Under the pieces are notes generated by a model that saw only the letters and a list, made by a program, of their open reading frames with translations, ran no database searches and was not told where the DNA came from. This document shows positions 1 to 6,841 of a stretch of DNA of 12,646 nt, in pieces. Made by a program: the position numbers and the translations under genes. The number at the start of each line of letters is the position of its first letter. Positions within the stretch are counted from its first letter, which is position 1. This DNA comes from a bacterium (lineage in GTDB: Bacteria; UBP14; UBA6098; 4484-93). The DNA is taken from positions 1 through 12,646 of the forward strand of contig JAGGUN010000033.1 in NCBI GenBank assembly GCA_021158465.1. The letters are read 5' to 3'.

Positions 1-824
1 AAATCAGGGTTCACGATAAGGATAATCCCCAGCGCTAACATTATCACTCCACCGATGAGCTTCAGCAATCTCACCTGCCATTCTCTTATCGATTTGCCCC
101 TGAAGAAATAACCAAAGATGGCGATAACCGCAGCCAAGGGTATGATGTAGACTAAATTATAAAGGATCAGAAACAGGTAATAGCCGGCATTGCTTTCGAA
201 TCCCTTTTCTGCGAGAATGTTGGTGTAAATTACCGGCCAACCTGCTGTGCAGGGTAGTTCGACAAATGATGAAAAGGCTGCAAGCACAACGGAAGCAACG
301 ATAACCGAAAACAGGGACCCCCTGGTTATAATCCCTCTCATCTTATCCATTCGTGAGATGAGCGACTTCTGGAATCTTCCGGGTATCATCAATGAAATCC
401 CCTTCTTAAAGAAGAAGAAATCCTTGCAATTGATTAGCCCAGCAACTATGGCGATTATGGCTATTATTATCCTGACGGTGTCTACATATCCAACAAATAG
501 ATAGATATTGAGCCAGGCTGCCATAAAGAGGAAATAGATTATAAAAACCACCGCCACAAAGCTGTATCCTACGGCAAATATCCGTGCCCTCTCGTGGGAT
601 ACAGATATGAGCAGGGTCATAAGGAAGGTTAACACCCACAGGGTGCAGGGGTTGAAACCGTCAATGAGGGCGATTATAAATGTGAATGCTGGCAGTGGTA
701 GCTGTAGCCCCAGCTTCTGGAATGCGTCAGGAGAGGCATGAGCGGCAAGATAAAAGAATATGGCAAGCCCTATTATAAGGCATATTCCAGTGATTATTCT
801 CTTCCGATTGGAAGCCTCATCCAT
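1..824 (-). CDS. CcdA/DsbD-type thiol-disulfide transmembrane protein (partial, C-terminus beyond window)
   Basis: Reading the minus strand from an ATG at 824 gives 274 codons with no stop before the window edge. The protein is very hydrophobic, with roughly six or more membrane segments (for example residues 11-29, 46-73, 83-111, 117-132, 171-189, 215-241, 255-271). Two cysteines stand in conserved settings: Cys60 in DGFNPCT and Cys192 in FVELPCTAGW. In the CcdA/DsbD family such a pair carries electrons from cytoplasmic thioredoxin across the inner membrane to periplasmic partners. The start lies 5 bp after the stop of the thioredoxin-like gene, so the two are probably co-transcribed and translationally coupled; no strong ribosome binding site is visible. 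The family call is firm. The exact partner (cytochrome c maturation, disulfide reduction or other) is not decided by the sequence. Confidence 0.85.
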   Translation of the reverse strand, partial: MDEASNRKRIITGICLIIGLAIFFYLAAHASPDAFQKLGLQLPLPAFTFIIALIDGFNPCTLWVLTFLMTLLISVSHERARIFAVGYSFVAVVFIIYFLFMAAWLNIYLFVGYVDTVRIIIAIIAIVAGLINCKDFFFFKKGISLMIPGRFQKSLISRMDKMRGIITRGSLFSVIVASVVLAAFSSFVELPCTAGWPVIYTNILAEKGFESNAGYYLFLILYNLVYIIPLAAVIAIFGYFFRGKSIREWQVRLLKLIGGVIMLALGIILIVNPD

Positions 825-829
825 GGTTT

Positions 830-1549
830 TTATTTCTCAGTTTGCTCAGATCTGTAGTATGGTTCCCATTGGAATAGCCATCCATCAATTCGGATGGCTT
901 TTCTATAAGAAAGCTTGTCTACAAGTTGATTATTTTCCGGTTTTACCTCCTTGTATTTGATTTTTTTGACAACCTCATAAACCGAATCCGTGGTCAAAAG
1001 CTTATGCAGAATTCTATTATCAATCTCACTTTTTCCTTCTTTGATTAGTATCCTGTCTTTCATCCAGAGCTGTGGTTTCCCTGGCAGGGATGAGATGTCC
1101 AGTTCATCGAACGGGACCTCACCATCTGCAAGAGGACATTTATTGCTCTCAAATTGCTTTATCATCTCTTTGCATTTACTCTTTAATACCTTTCCACCTG
1201 CTCCCTTCACCTTCTTATTGAAGATGAGTATCGGCACCATAAATCCTACCCTGTATCTCTTGCTGTATTTGCCTATAACCTCGGCGTTGGCAGGTTCTTC
1301 CTCAAGTTCATAGACGATGAGGACAAGTTGAGGGTATTGTTCGAACAGTTCGTCTATTATTATCTTTGCTACATCCTCACAGCTATGGCAGCCTATGCCT
1401 CCAAAATATGTCCCGCAGATATATTCTTTATTCCCGGTGGTATCGATTTCACCACTCGGCTCGGTGCTGTCTCCATACAGCGGAGACAGAGCCAACGCAA
1501 AGCATAGCAGAAGAATAAAGGATTTCATTCTGTTATTCGTTTCCCCCAT
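830..1549 (-). CDS. Exported thioredoxin-like protein with CHSC active site
   Basis: A 239 aa protein with a signal peptide (hydrophobic stretch about residues 9-24), so it should act in the periplasm or on the outer face of the inner membrane. A CxxC motif (Cys54-His-Ser-Cys57, in GIGCHSC) is followed by a helix-like segment, and VP at residues 105-106 sits where thioredoxin folds carry the cis-proline. Cys45, Cys126 and Cys138 are extra. The tail from about residue 145 is not recognisable. It precedes the CcdA-like gene by 5 bp, fitting a relay in which the membrane protein reduces this thioredoxin-like protein. The start is uncertain: Met8 (ATG at 1528) gives a cleaner signal peptide but has no better ribosome binding site. 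The gene begins 131 bp after the end of the large PilX-like gene on the same strand, so read-through from the pilin operon is possible. Confidence 0.8.
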   Translation of the reverse strand: MGETNNRMKSFILLLCFALALSPLYGDSTEPSGEIDTTGNKEYICGTYFGGIGCHSCEDVAKIIIDELFEQYPQLVLIVYELEEEPANAEVIGKYSKRYRVGFMVPILIFNKKVKGAGGKVLKSKCKEMIKQFESNKCPLADGEVPFDELDISSLPGKPQLWMKDRILIKEGKSEIDNRILHKLLTTDSVYEVVKKIKYKEVKPENNQLVDKLSYRKAIRIDGWLFQWEPYYRSEQTEK

Positions 1550-1680
1550 CGACTAAGGGTGTGGAATCTTTTTGAGCCTAAATTTAATTATTTTTTATTT
1601 CTTTGCAAGAATTTTTGTAAAGATTGCACTTGTTGATCCTCTGGGGAACTACAAGGATAACCTATCTTTGTGGGAAGCGC
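1550..1680 (-). other. Intergenic gap with AT-rich upstream region and an imperfect palindrome
   Basis: This 131 bp gap separates the PilX-like gene from the thioredoxin-like gene. An imperfect palindrome at 1601-1622 (CTTTGCAA, 6 nt, TTGTAAAG) would form an 8 bp stem with one G-U pair in plus-strand RNA; in minus-strand RNA the same position is an A-C mismatch. No U-tract follows it on the minus strand, so it is a poor terminator. The AT-rich stretch at 1575-1600 could hold a promoter for the redox genes, but I see no convincing paired -35 and -10 boxes. Confidence 0.3.
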
Positions 1681-4083
1681 TTAGTCGAGCTTTACCTGGG
1701 CTTCGCTCTTCGATATCTCGCTCCAGCCACCGGTAACGAACACCCCCTCGGTGGTGCAGGGGAAGAACTCCATAAAGAGTGGTGGCAGGTCGAATATGTT
1801 CTGGAAACGAACATCATACCCCCAGTTTCGGTGAGGTGGATTGTATGTTTTGTTTCCAGTGTGCCGCCAGTTGGCGTTGTTGAAAGTCGATTCCCAGAGT
1901 TCGATGAATGAGCCCCTTATCTTAAGTCTTCTGCCCCTCCAGTTCTCAATGAATCGAGGGAAGTTCTCTAGACCGCCGGAATATTTTACGCTGCCGTTCT
2001 CCCTGTGTGTCTGGATATGCCCTGTCAGGACAACCGCATTGAGTTCCCAATCCTGTGTGACTGTCTGGACATCGCCACCTGTCTCGTTCGACCAGGAGAG
2101 GTTATCCTTATAAGTCGGTGAGAGGATCTTGAATGCGTCGGAGATAAATGCAACAGGTCGCCAAAGGTCACTATACTTATCGTAGGATGCGGAATCCATC
2201 GGGTCAAGCTCGTTGCCCGATGCATCCTGGTGCAGGTTGAAGTTAGCAACAGCGTATACAACATTGTTGGAGACAAATGTCATACCGATGCTCGGCTCAC
2301 TATACTCTGTTGGGTCCCTCGGAGCGCGGAGTATCGTCTTCTCGTTGAAATTTGTCAGGTCGACTACCTTGACCGAGTCGAGGTTCAGGGTTGTGCTGTC
2401 TGCCTTGTATATGTTACTCCGGAGAACCTCACCGTTCTTCACGCGATACCCATACGGTTTAACATTGTTGGGCACGGCATCCTCACGGGAAGCGTATATT
2501 ACGCCGTTTTCAGGGAAGTGACTCGGGTAATACTTTGCCTTTGGATTCTTCGGGTTGACTGGATTACCGTTTGTGCTGTCGAAATATCCACCCATAAGCT
2601 TCAGCAGGTCCACTGTTGTTAGCATAACATGTCTCCCTGCCCTGTTGTCGTAGAGCGAGTCGAACGAAAATGTCCCAGGAGGGAACTCATCGAGGTTGAC
2701 ATACACGGAATCGCTATCGTTCTTAGCCCAGACATGAAGGGAGTCTTTTACCTCGGAAATATAGGTGGAGTCATATTCCCACCAGCCGGGGGTGATTGTT
2801 GTATCGAGGCAGACCTCCACATACTGCCCGGCACAGCAGGTAAGGGTTGAGTCTCCCACATAAGCCGAGCTGCATTCCCAGCGATGCCCGCAGCAGGGAT
2901 AGTTACGGTTGCCATATGTCGAGCAGGAGTAGTAATACCAATGACCACGCCGCCACCTTCGGTATTTATACCATTTATAACAGACATACTTCTTCCTCTT
3001 TGTGCAGACATACTCCTGGTGACAGTTTGAGAAGGTTGTGTCTGGGGGATGCCAGGTAGTATCTACCTGAAGGGTGTATGTTGTATCCTTCCTTGTTATC
3101 AGTTTCAGCCCGGCTTTCCGCTCATAGTATCCACCCCTGTCAATTGAGCCGTAGGCAGGTGCTGCCTGATATCTTATACCGTGTGAATAGTCTCTGACAT
3201 AGCCGTGCCAGGTATCAAGAGCCCTATTCCGCCAGGCAGGGTCGACCTTCCAGGTATCCTTCGGATTGCCATGCTCCGGGTCGTTTATACCATCCCCGAG
3301 AAGTGGATTGTCGAGGTCCATAGGGTGGTAACCCTCAAGCGGTATTATAGCATCGTTGTCAGTTGTCATCTCGGGTCCTGCCGGCATCGTTGTCCAGTCA
3401 CCGTTGCCATCGTTCACATAGACACGCCCGCTTGCCTTATTCTCGTTTTTCCTCGTTCTCGTTATGTGCAGAGCGGCGGTCAGCTTATCGTAGAAGTTGA
3501 GCGTGCCGCCGGAGCCCATAAAGCAGTTCATATTCGTATGGACAGGCCCAAAGAACTCCATGGAAGGTCCCGGAAGTATCTCGAGGTCATGCTCAAAGAA
3601 TATTCCCCAGTTGAACAAGTATGTTCTTGTTATGGCAATCTCCTGGCGTAGGATACACTGTGCTATCTGCCCCTCTTTCAAGCCGCTGTCCACTACATAT
3701 GTTTTTGTGGATGAGTTCTCATACCTCTGCCAACCGGATGCTTCTCTTATCCTGTATCTGACAACAAGCGGTGGGTCTCCCGGAAGGGTGAACTCATAAT
3801 AATCGTAGGTTGAGTTATATGTTTCACCTGTCGAGGTAGGAAAAGGGAGAGGGATATGTGGCTCGAGGATAATAAGTGTCGGGTCGCTATACACTTTCCT
3901 TATCTTTGCCATCGCTGCTTCGAGCCCAGCCTCCGCCGCGTAAAAAGCCTTCTGGTCGTTGGTATAGTAATGGGCAGTTTTCGCGCCTGTCATAGAAAGC
4001 TTCATCGAGGCGTAGATAATAACGGAGACAACCACAATAATTATCAAGACGACAAATAGGGCAATCCCCTTCCTATTTGACAT
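1681..4083 (-). CDS. Large PilX-like minor pilin / tip protein with cysteine-rich insertion
   Basis: An 800 aa protein whose N-terminus is a type IV pilin signal: MSNRKG, then IALFVVLIIIVVV (cleavage after Gly6) and the PilX hallmark FYAAEAGLE at residues 48-55. Mature position 5 is Val, not Glu, as in GspK/PilX-type tip subunits. Most PilX proteins are far shorter. Residues 354-425 hold ten of the thirteen cysteines in the protein, mixed with Tyr, Trp and Arg (YVCYKWYKYRR at 366-376, NYPCCGH at 394-400). The C-terminal part has the run GGLENFPRFIENW (703-715) followed by RGSFIELWES (723-732), which I recall from large PilX-like proteins with DUF4900-type regions. ATG at 4083 is preceded by GGAGGAG six bases upstream, 14 nt after the PilW-like stop. 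It is last in the minus-strand pilin operon. Its large extracellular part makes a role as pilus tip or adhesin plausible (inference). Confidence 0.8.
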   Translation of the reverse strand: MSNRKGIALFVVLIIIVVVSVIIYASMKLSMTGAKTAHYYTNDQKAFYAAEAGLEAAMAKIRKVYSDPTLIILEPHIPLPFPTSTGETYNSTYDYYEFTLPGDPPLVVRYRIREASGWQRYENSSTKTYVVDSGLKEGQIAQCILRQEIAITRTYLFNWGIFFEHDLEILPGPSMEFFGPVHTNMNCFMGSGGTLNFYDKLTAALHITRTRKNENKASGRVYVNDGNGDWTTMPAGPEMTTDNDAIIPLEGYHPMDLDNPLLGDGINDPEHGNPKDTWKVDPAWRNRALDTWHGYVRDYSHGIRYQAAPAYGSIDRGGYYERKAGLKLITRKDTTYTLQVDTTWHPPDTTFSNCHQEYVCTKRKKYVCYKWYKYRRWRRGHWYYYSCSTYGNRNYPCCGHRWECSSAYVGDSTLTCCAGQYVEVCLDTTITPGWWEYDSTYISEVKDSLHVWAKNDSDSVYVNLDEFPPGTFSFDSLYDNRAGRHVMLTTVDLLKLMGGYFDSTNGNPVNPKNPKAKYYPSHFPENGVIYASREDAVPNNVKPYGYRVKNGEVLRSNIYKADSTTLNLDSVKVVDLTNFNEKTILRAPRDPTEYSEPSIGMTFVSNNVVYAVANFNLHQDASGNELDPMDSASYDKYSDLWRPVAFISDAFKILSPTYKDNLSWSNETGGDVQTVTQDWELNAVVLTGHIQTHRENGSVKYSGGLENFPRFIENWRGRRLKIRGSFIELWESTFNNANWRHTGNKTYNPPHRNWGYDVRFQNIFDLPPLFMEFFPCTTEGVFVTGGWSEISKSEAQVKLD

Positions 4084-4097
4084 ATCTTACTCCTCCA

Positions 4098-4973
4098 CTA
4101 TTCAATATTCCTCATACTTATCTTTGTCGATGTTGTGAACCTGAGATACCCATCTGGATATTCGCTCTTTCCTGGGAATTTCCTGTCCGAGCGGATTGTT
4201 ATGCTCACAGTATAGAGAGTGGCGTTTGCTACAGGAGGCGTTATCTGAAAGTTCTCTATGTTGTCAGCGAAGAGGTATTCTTCATCGGGCGCTGGCCATT
4301 TGCTGTAGATTACCTTCAGGTATGGTCTCTTCGGGTCGGAGTTGTCAATCTTTATCCTCATATCCTGTATCCTTATGACCCAGGCACCGGGACCGTATCC
4401 TCCCGGTGGGAAGATGTTTTTGCCTCCCGGTGGATTGTAAGGGTAGTCAACCCCTGGGTTGTGCTGGAGCTTTTTTGCCGCAATCTGAACATGTGATACC
4501 TGCAGCATCGAGCAGGTTCTACCGTCCGTTATAAGTATCAGGTCCTTCTGCTGGAAGCAGGACGGGTCGGCAACGCACAGTTCTGCTGAAGAGTTTGGCA
4601 TTCTTTTGGTTATCGTGGTCTTGCAGTCCCCATCTATAAGGCGCACAAATACGCTGTCTGGCGTTGTGCTGCCGTTGTCATAAGGGTATATTACAGGAAG
4701 GTAAGCAAGAGAATCCCCGTTCTTGTCATAAGCCCTTATTATACCACCGCGGATGCCAGCGCCTGCCATCTTCATAACCCGGCTTATCTGCTTCAGCGAT
4801 ATCATTGCGTTCTGCCGCATATCGTTGTAGACCTCATCGAGGCTTGTGCGCTTGTTCACCGTTATCAGAAAATACATAGCCGCACTTAACACTATCATCG
4901 AGAGAGCGGTAGCAACCAGAAGCTCAATGAGTGTCCAACCCTTATTTCGCCTTTTGGGTGATAAGAGAGACAT
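4098..4973 (-). CDS. PilW-like minor pilin
   Basis: A 291 aa protein. The prepilin signal is MSLLSPKRRNKG followed by WTLIELLVATALSMIVLSAA, with cleavage expected after Gly12 and Glu at mature position 5; Trp at mature position 1 is unusual (Phe or Met is common). The helix is followed by ISRVMKMAGAGIRGG, matching the 'R.MAG' stretch of PilW-type proteins, a middle section around LCVADPSCFQQKDLILI, and a strand-rich end (YTVSITIRSDRK). An upstream ATG at 5015 would add 14 residues, but the ATG at 4973 has a good ribosome binding site (AGGGGAG about nine bases upstream) and gives a normal leader, so I chose it. It overlaps the end of the PilV-like gene by 32 bp and is followed 14 nt later by the PilX-like gene: a coupled operon member. 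Confidence 0.85.
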   Translation of the reverse strand: MSLLSPKRRNKGWTLIELLVATALSMIVLSAAMYFLITVNKRTSLDEVYNDMRQNAMISLKQISRVMKMAGAGIRGGIIRAYDKNGDSLAYLPVIYPYDNGSTTPDSVFVRLIDGDCKTTITKRMPNSSAELCVADPSCFQQKDLILITDGRTCSMLQVSHVQIAAKKLQHNPGVDYPYNPPGGKNIFPPGGYGPGAWVIRIQDMRIKIDNSDPKRPYLKVIYSKWPAPDEEYLFADNIENFQITPPVANATLYTVSITIRSDRKFPGKSEYPDGYLRFTTSTKISMRNIE

Positions 4974-5322
4974 GCTTCTTTTCTCCCCTTCTATCAAGCC
5001 ATTCGACCTCAACACGAATTCTAAACATATTCTCCTGTAACCCTGTCCCTGTATCGGTTATGAATGTGGTTACCTGAAAATAGTCGATGCTATCAGGACC
5101 GAATGTACCGAGGGTGACCTCTGTCGGGTCCTTCGCCTTTATCTCCTCGAGCTTCTCCTGTGCTATAGCTGTAGCCCGAGAGATGGCTCTGGCGTTGAAA
5201 TTGAGATATGCAATCGTTACGAGGAGTGGAGCAATACCCATAGCAAGAGCGGTCAGGATGAACATCGCTACCATAACCTCCAGAAGCGACCTACCCCTGC
5301 GGTTCTTAAGCCGAATCCTCAC
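4942..5322 (-). CDS. PilV-like minor pilin
   Basis: A 126 aa prepilin. The leader MRIRLKNRRG precedes RSLLEVMVAMFILTALAMG. Cleavage is expected after Gly10 and Glu is at mature position 5, but mature position 1 is Arg, which is atypical. After the helix comes ATAIAQEKLEEIKA, the 'A..Ae..le.l' stretch seen in PilV/GspI-type pilins, and a short beta-rich end. The start codon is GTG at 5322, forming a 4 bp GTGA overlap with the stop of the GspH-like gene; AAGGAG lies five bases upstream. Its product should insert in the inner membrane and join the minor-pilin priming complex with its three operon neighbours. Confidence 0.85.
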   Translation of the reverse strand: MRIRLKNRRGRSLLEVMVAMFILTALAMGIAPLLVTIAYLNFNARAISRATAIAQEKLEEIKAKDPTEVTLGTFGPDSIDYFQVTTFITDTGTGLQENMFRIRVEVEWLDRRGEKKHVSLITQKAK

Positions 5323-5831
5323 GGTAGCTCCTTTGCCGCGGACTTCGATGTCCAGTCCACCGTTATCCGCCCGGATAGCGGGAATATCCTTACGAGTATA
5401 GCACCATTCTCTGCCAGCGAGTCAGCCTTTTCCCTGCCAAGAACAACATATCCACCGTTGGATGTCCCATAGTAGTTGAAGATTACCGTGTGGTTTTCAA
5501 CATTTACCTTGACCCAGTAAATCTCTGGGCGGAGCGATTGCGGTCCTTTTATAAGCTCCTCAGAGGTAGAGTCAAAGATGCAGTTCTCGTTCTTGTCGAA
5601 GAAAACGCCGTAGGTGTTATTTGTTGTGTCGATGTATACACCGTAGTTGGACTTGTGGGCTATGGCGTTGCTCCTTGCCATCCGGAGGAAGCCGCTCAGG
5701 TTCCTCGCCTGTGCAGAGAGACGGCTCTTGCTTATGAACTCGGTAAAGCGTGGAACGGCAATAGCAGCCAGTATCCCAGAGATAACGATAACCGCCATTA
5801 TCTCCAGCATTGTAAAACCGGCTCTCTTCAT
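5319..5831 (-). CDS. GspH/FimT-like prepilin (minus-strand operon)
   Basis: A 170 aa prepilin and the first gene of the minus-strand operon. The signal is canonical: MKRAG then FTMLEIMAVIVISGILAAIAVP, cleaved after Gly5, with Glu at mature position 5. The helix continues to about residue 55 (ARNLSGFLRMARSNAIA), typical of GspH/FimT pilins. Residues 79-91 (DKNENCIFDSTSE) form a calcium-loop-like turn, and TSNGG near residue 123 followed by VVLGRE and SGRITVDW resembles the beta-sheet end of the family. The plus-strand operon opens with a clear relative that shares SNGG, LG and GR(I/V). A long purine-rich tract on the coding strand (about 5843-5866) lies just upstream and holds several Shine-Dalgarno-like GGAGG/AGGAGG motifs; the nearest, AAAGGTGAG, is about ten bases before ATG. 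Its promoter is the minus-strand box pair at 5874-5901. Confidence 0.88.
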   Translation of the reverse strand: MKRAGFTMLEIMAVIVISGILAAIAVPRFTEFISKSRLSAQARNLSGFLRMARSNAIAHKSNYGVYIDTTNNTYGVFFDKNENCIFDSTSEELIKGPQSLRPEIYWVKVNVENHTVIFNYYGTSNGGYVVLGREKADSLAENGAILVRIFPLSGRITVDWTSKSAAKELP

Positions 5832-5873
5832 ACACGCAACTCACCTTTCCCTTCCTCCTCTCCTCTATCAAAT

Positions 5874-5901
5874 ATTCTATTCGATTCTACCTTAATGTCA
5901 A
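5874..5901 (-). promoter_or_regulatory. Sigma-70-type promoter for the minus-strand pilin operon
   Basis: Read on the minus strand, TTGACA (5901-5896) and TAGAAT (5879-5874) are separated by 16 bp. The -35 box is perfect and the -10 box has five of six consensus bases. Transcription would start near 5867, about 36 nt before the GspH-like ATG at 5831, and the leader would carry the purine-rich tract. Confidence 0.6.
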
Positions 5902-5934
5902 GAAATTAATTATAATCTATCTTGTCTTGTCGTC

Positions 5935-5969
5935 TTGACAATCGTTCCCAAACACCATATAATTATAAT
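5935..5969 (+). promoter_or_regulatory. Consensus sigma-70-type promoter for the plus-strand pilin operon, with tandem -10 boxes
   Basis: TTGACA at 5935-5940 and TATAAT at 5958-5963 are both perfect consensus with the ideal 17 bp spacer. A second TATAAT follows directly at 5964-5969. Start of transcription from the first box would fall near 5970, placing the GAGGAG ribosome binding site (5971-5976) at the very 5' end of the mRNA, 8 bp before ATG at 5985. The outward-facing -35 boxes of the two operons form the inverted repeat TGTCAAGA / TCTTGACA (5896-5903 and 5933-5940). Confidence 0.75.
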
Positions 5970-5984
5970 TGAGGAGTTAAGGTT

Positions 5985-6467
5985 ATGAAAAGGGTCCTGA
6001 AAAACCTTCCTGGTATGACGATGATAGAGATAATGCTCATCGTCGTAATTATAGGGGTTCTTGCAGGGTTATCCCTGCCTATGTTCGGTAGGTATGCAAG
6101 GAACAATAGGGTTAAATCGGATGCGAGGGCGCTCATCTCTGCGGCAAGGCTGGCGAGGAGTATTGCTGTGTCCGATATAAAAACAACAGGAGTGTCTATT
6201 GTTCTGGATTCGATGAAATGTGTCGTCTTCGAGGATAAAAACGGGAACGGTGTCCTTGATACTGCCGATGTCTGGCGTTCACAGAGTAAGCTATCCGACG
6301 ATGTAATATTCTGGAATGTTACATTCCCCAACAATACCCTCATATTCTATCGTGACGGCTCCTCGAACGGTGGGAGGGTGAAGCTTGGAACAGAGGACAG
6401 ACTCGTTGCGTTTGAACTCTCTGTCCTCGCAAGCACCGGAAGGGTAAAGCTTAGGCAGATAAAATGA
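5985..6467 (+). CDS. GspH/FimT-like prepilin (plus-strand operon)
   Basis: A 160 aa prepilin and the first gene of the plus-strand operon. The leader MKRVLKNLPG precedes MTMIEIMLIVVIIGVLAGLSLP; cleavage is expected after Gly10, with Met at mature position 1 and Glu at position 5. Residues 84-95 read DKNGNGVLDTAD, a close fit to an EF-hand or dockerin-like calcium loop (Asp1, Asn3, Asn5, Gly6, Asp9, Asp12). SSNGGRVKLG and STGRVKL mirror the end of the GspH-like protein of the divergent operon, so the two are paralogues. GAGGAG lies 8 bp before the ATG. The stop overlaps the next start as ATGA at 6464-6467, so translation is coupled. Confidence 0.88.
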   Translation: MKRVLKNLPGMTMIEIMLIVVIIGVLAGLSLPMFGRYARNNRVKSDARALISAARLARSIAVSDIKTTGVSIVLDSMKCVVFEDKNGNGVLDTADVWRSQSKLSDDVIFWNVTFPNNTLIFYRDGSSNGGRVKLGTEDRLVAFELSVLASTGRVKLRQIK

Positions 6468-6841
6468 GAAAAAATTTTAACAGTCGTGGACTAACGCTTC
6501 TCGAGGTGGCTGTTGCGATTATGCTATTTGCCTTTGTCATCCTATCTATGGGGACTGCGTTTATGTACGCGGTAAAAACATCCGGCAGTGCCGATATGGC
6601 GACTGAGGCGACACTTATGGGTGAGCGAAAATTGGAAGAGTTAAGGCTTTTGCCGTTCGATAATATCACAGATGGCTCAGAAAAAATCGGAGATTATTCA
6701 ATATCCTGGGATGTAACAACCGTGGGGCTTAGGATAAAGATAGTTCATGTTAGGGTGCACTATGTTGTTAGACCGAATGAGCCTCACAATATCGACATCT
6801 ACTCAGCATTCTGGAGGAAGGCGAGAGATGTTGGAACATAA
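6464..6841 (+). CDS. PilV-like minor pilin (plus-strand operon)
   Basis: A 125 aa prepilin. MRKNFNSRG precedes LTLLEVAVAIMLFAFVILSMG; cleavage is expected after Gly9 with Glu at mature position 5. The segment EATLMGERKLEELRLLPF corresponds to the post-helix stretch of PilV/GspI-type pilins and to ATAIAQEKLEEIKA in the divergent operon. A short beta-rich end follows (IKIVHVRVHYVV). It starts within the ATGA overlap with the GspH-like gene, and its last 14 bp overlap the PilX-like start at 6828. It is the paralogue of the minus-strand PilV-like protein and is of the same length. Confidence 0.85.
   Translation: MRKNFNSRGLTLLEVAVAIMLFAFVILSMGTAFMYAVKTSGSADMATEATLMGERKLEELRLLPFDNITDGSEKIGDYSISWDVTTVGLRIKIVHVRVHYVVRPNEPHNIDIYSAFWRKARDVGT

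Noticed and set aside
406-639. Open frame of 77 codons on the minus strand
   Set aside because: It lies in another frame of the CcdA-like gene, whose frame runs unbroken from 824 to the window edge with clear membrane segments and family motifs.
2213-3651. Several plus-strand open frames of 70-148 codons opposite the 800 aa PilX-like gene
   Set aside because: They are antisense shadows without recognisable domains; the minus-strand frame has a prepilin signal, ribosome binding site and operon context.
4396-4436. Repeated CCTCCCGGTGG motif
   Set aside because: It only encodes two nearby PPGG motifs in the PilW-like protein and is not a separate repeat element.
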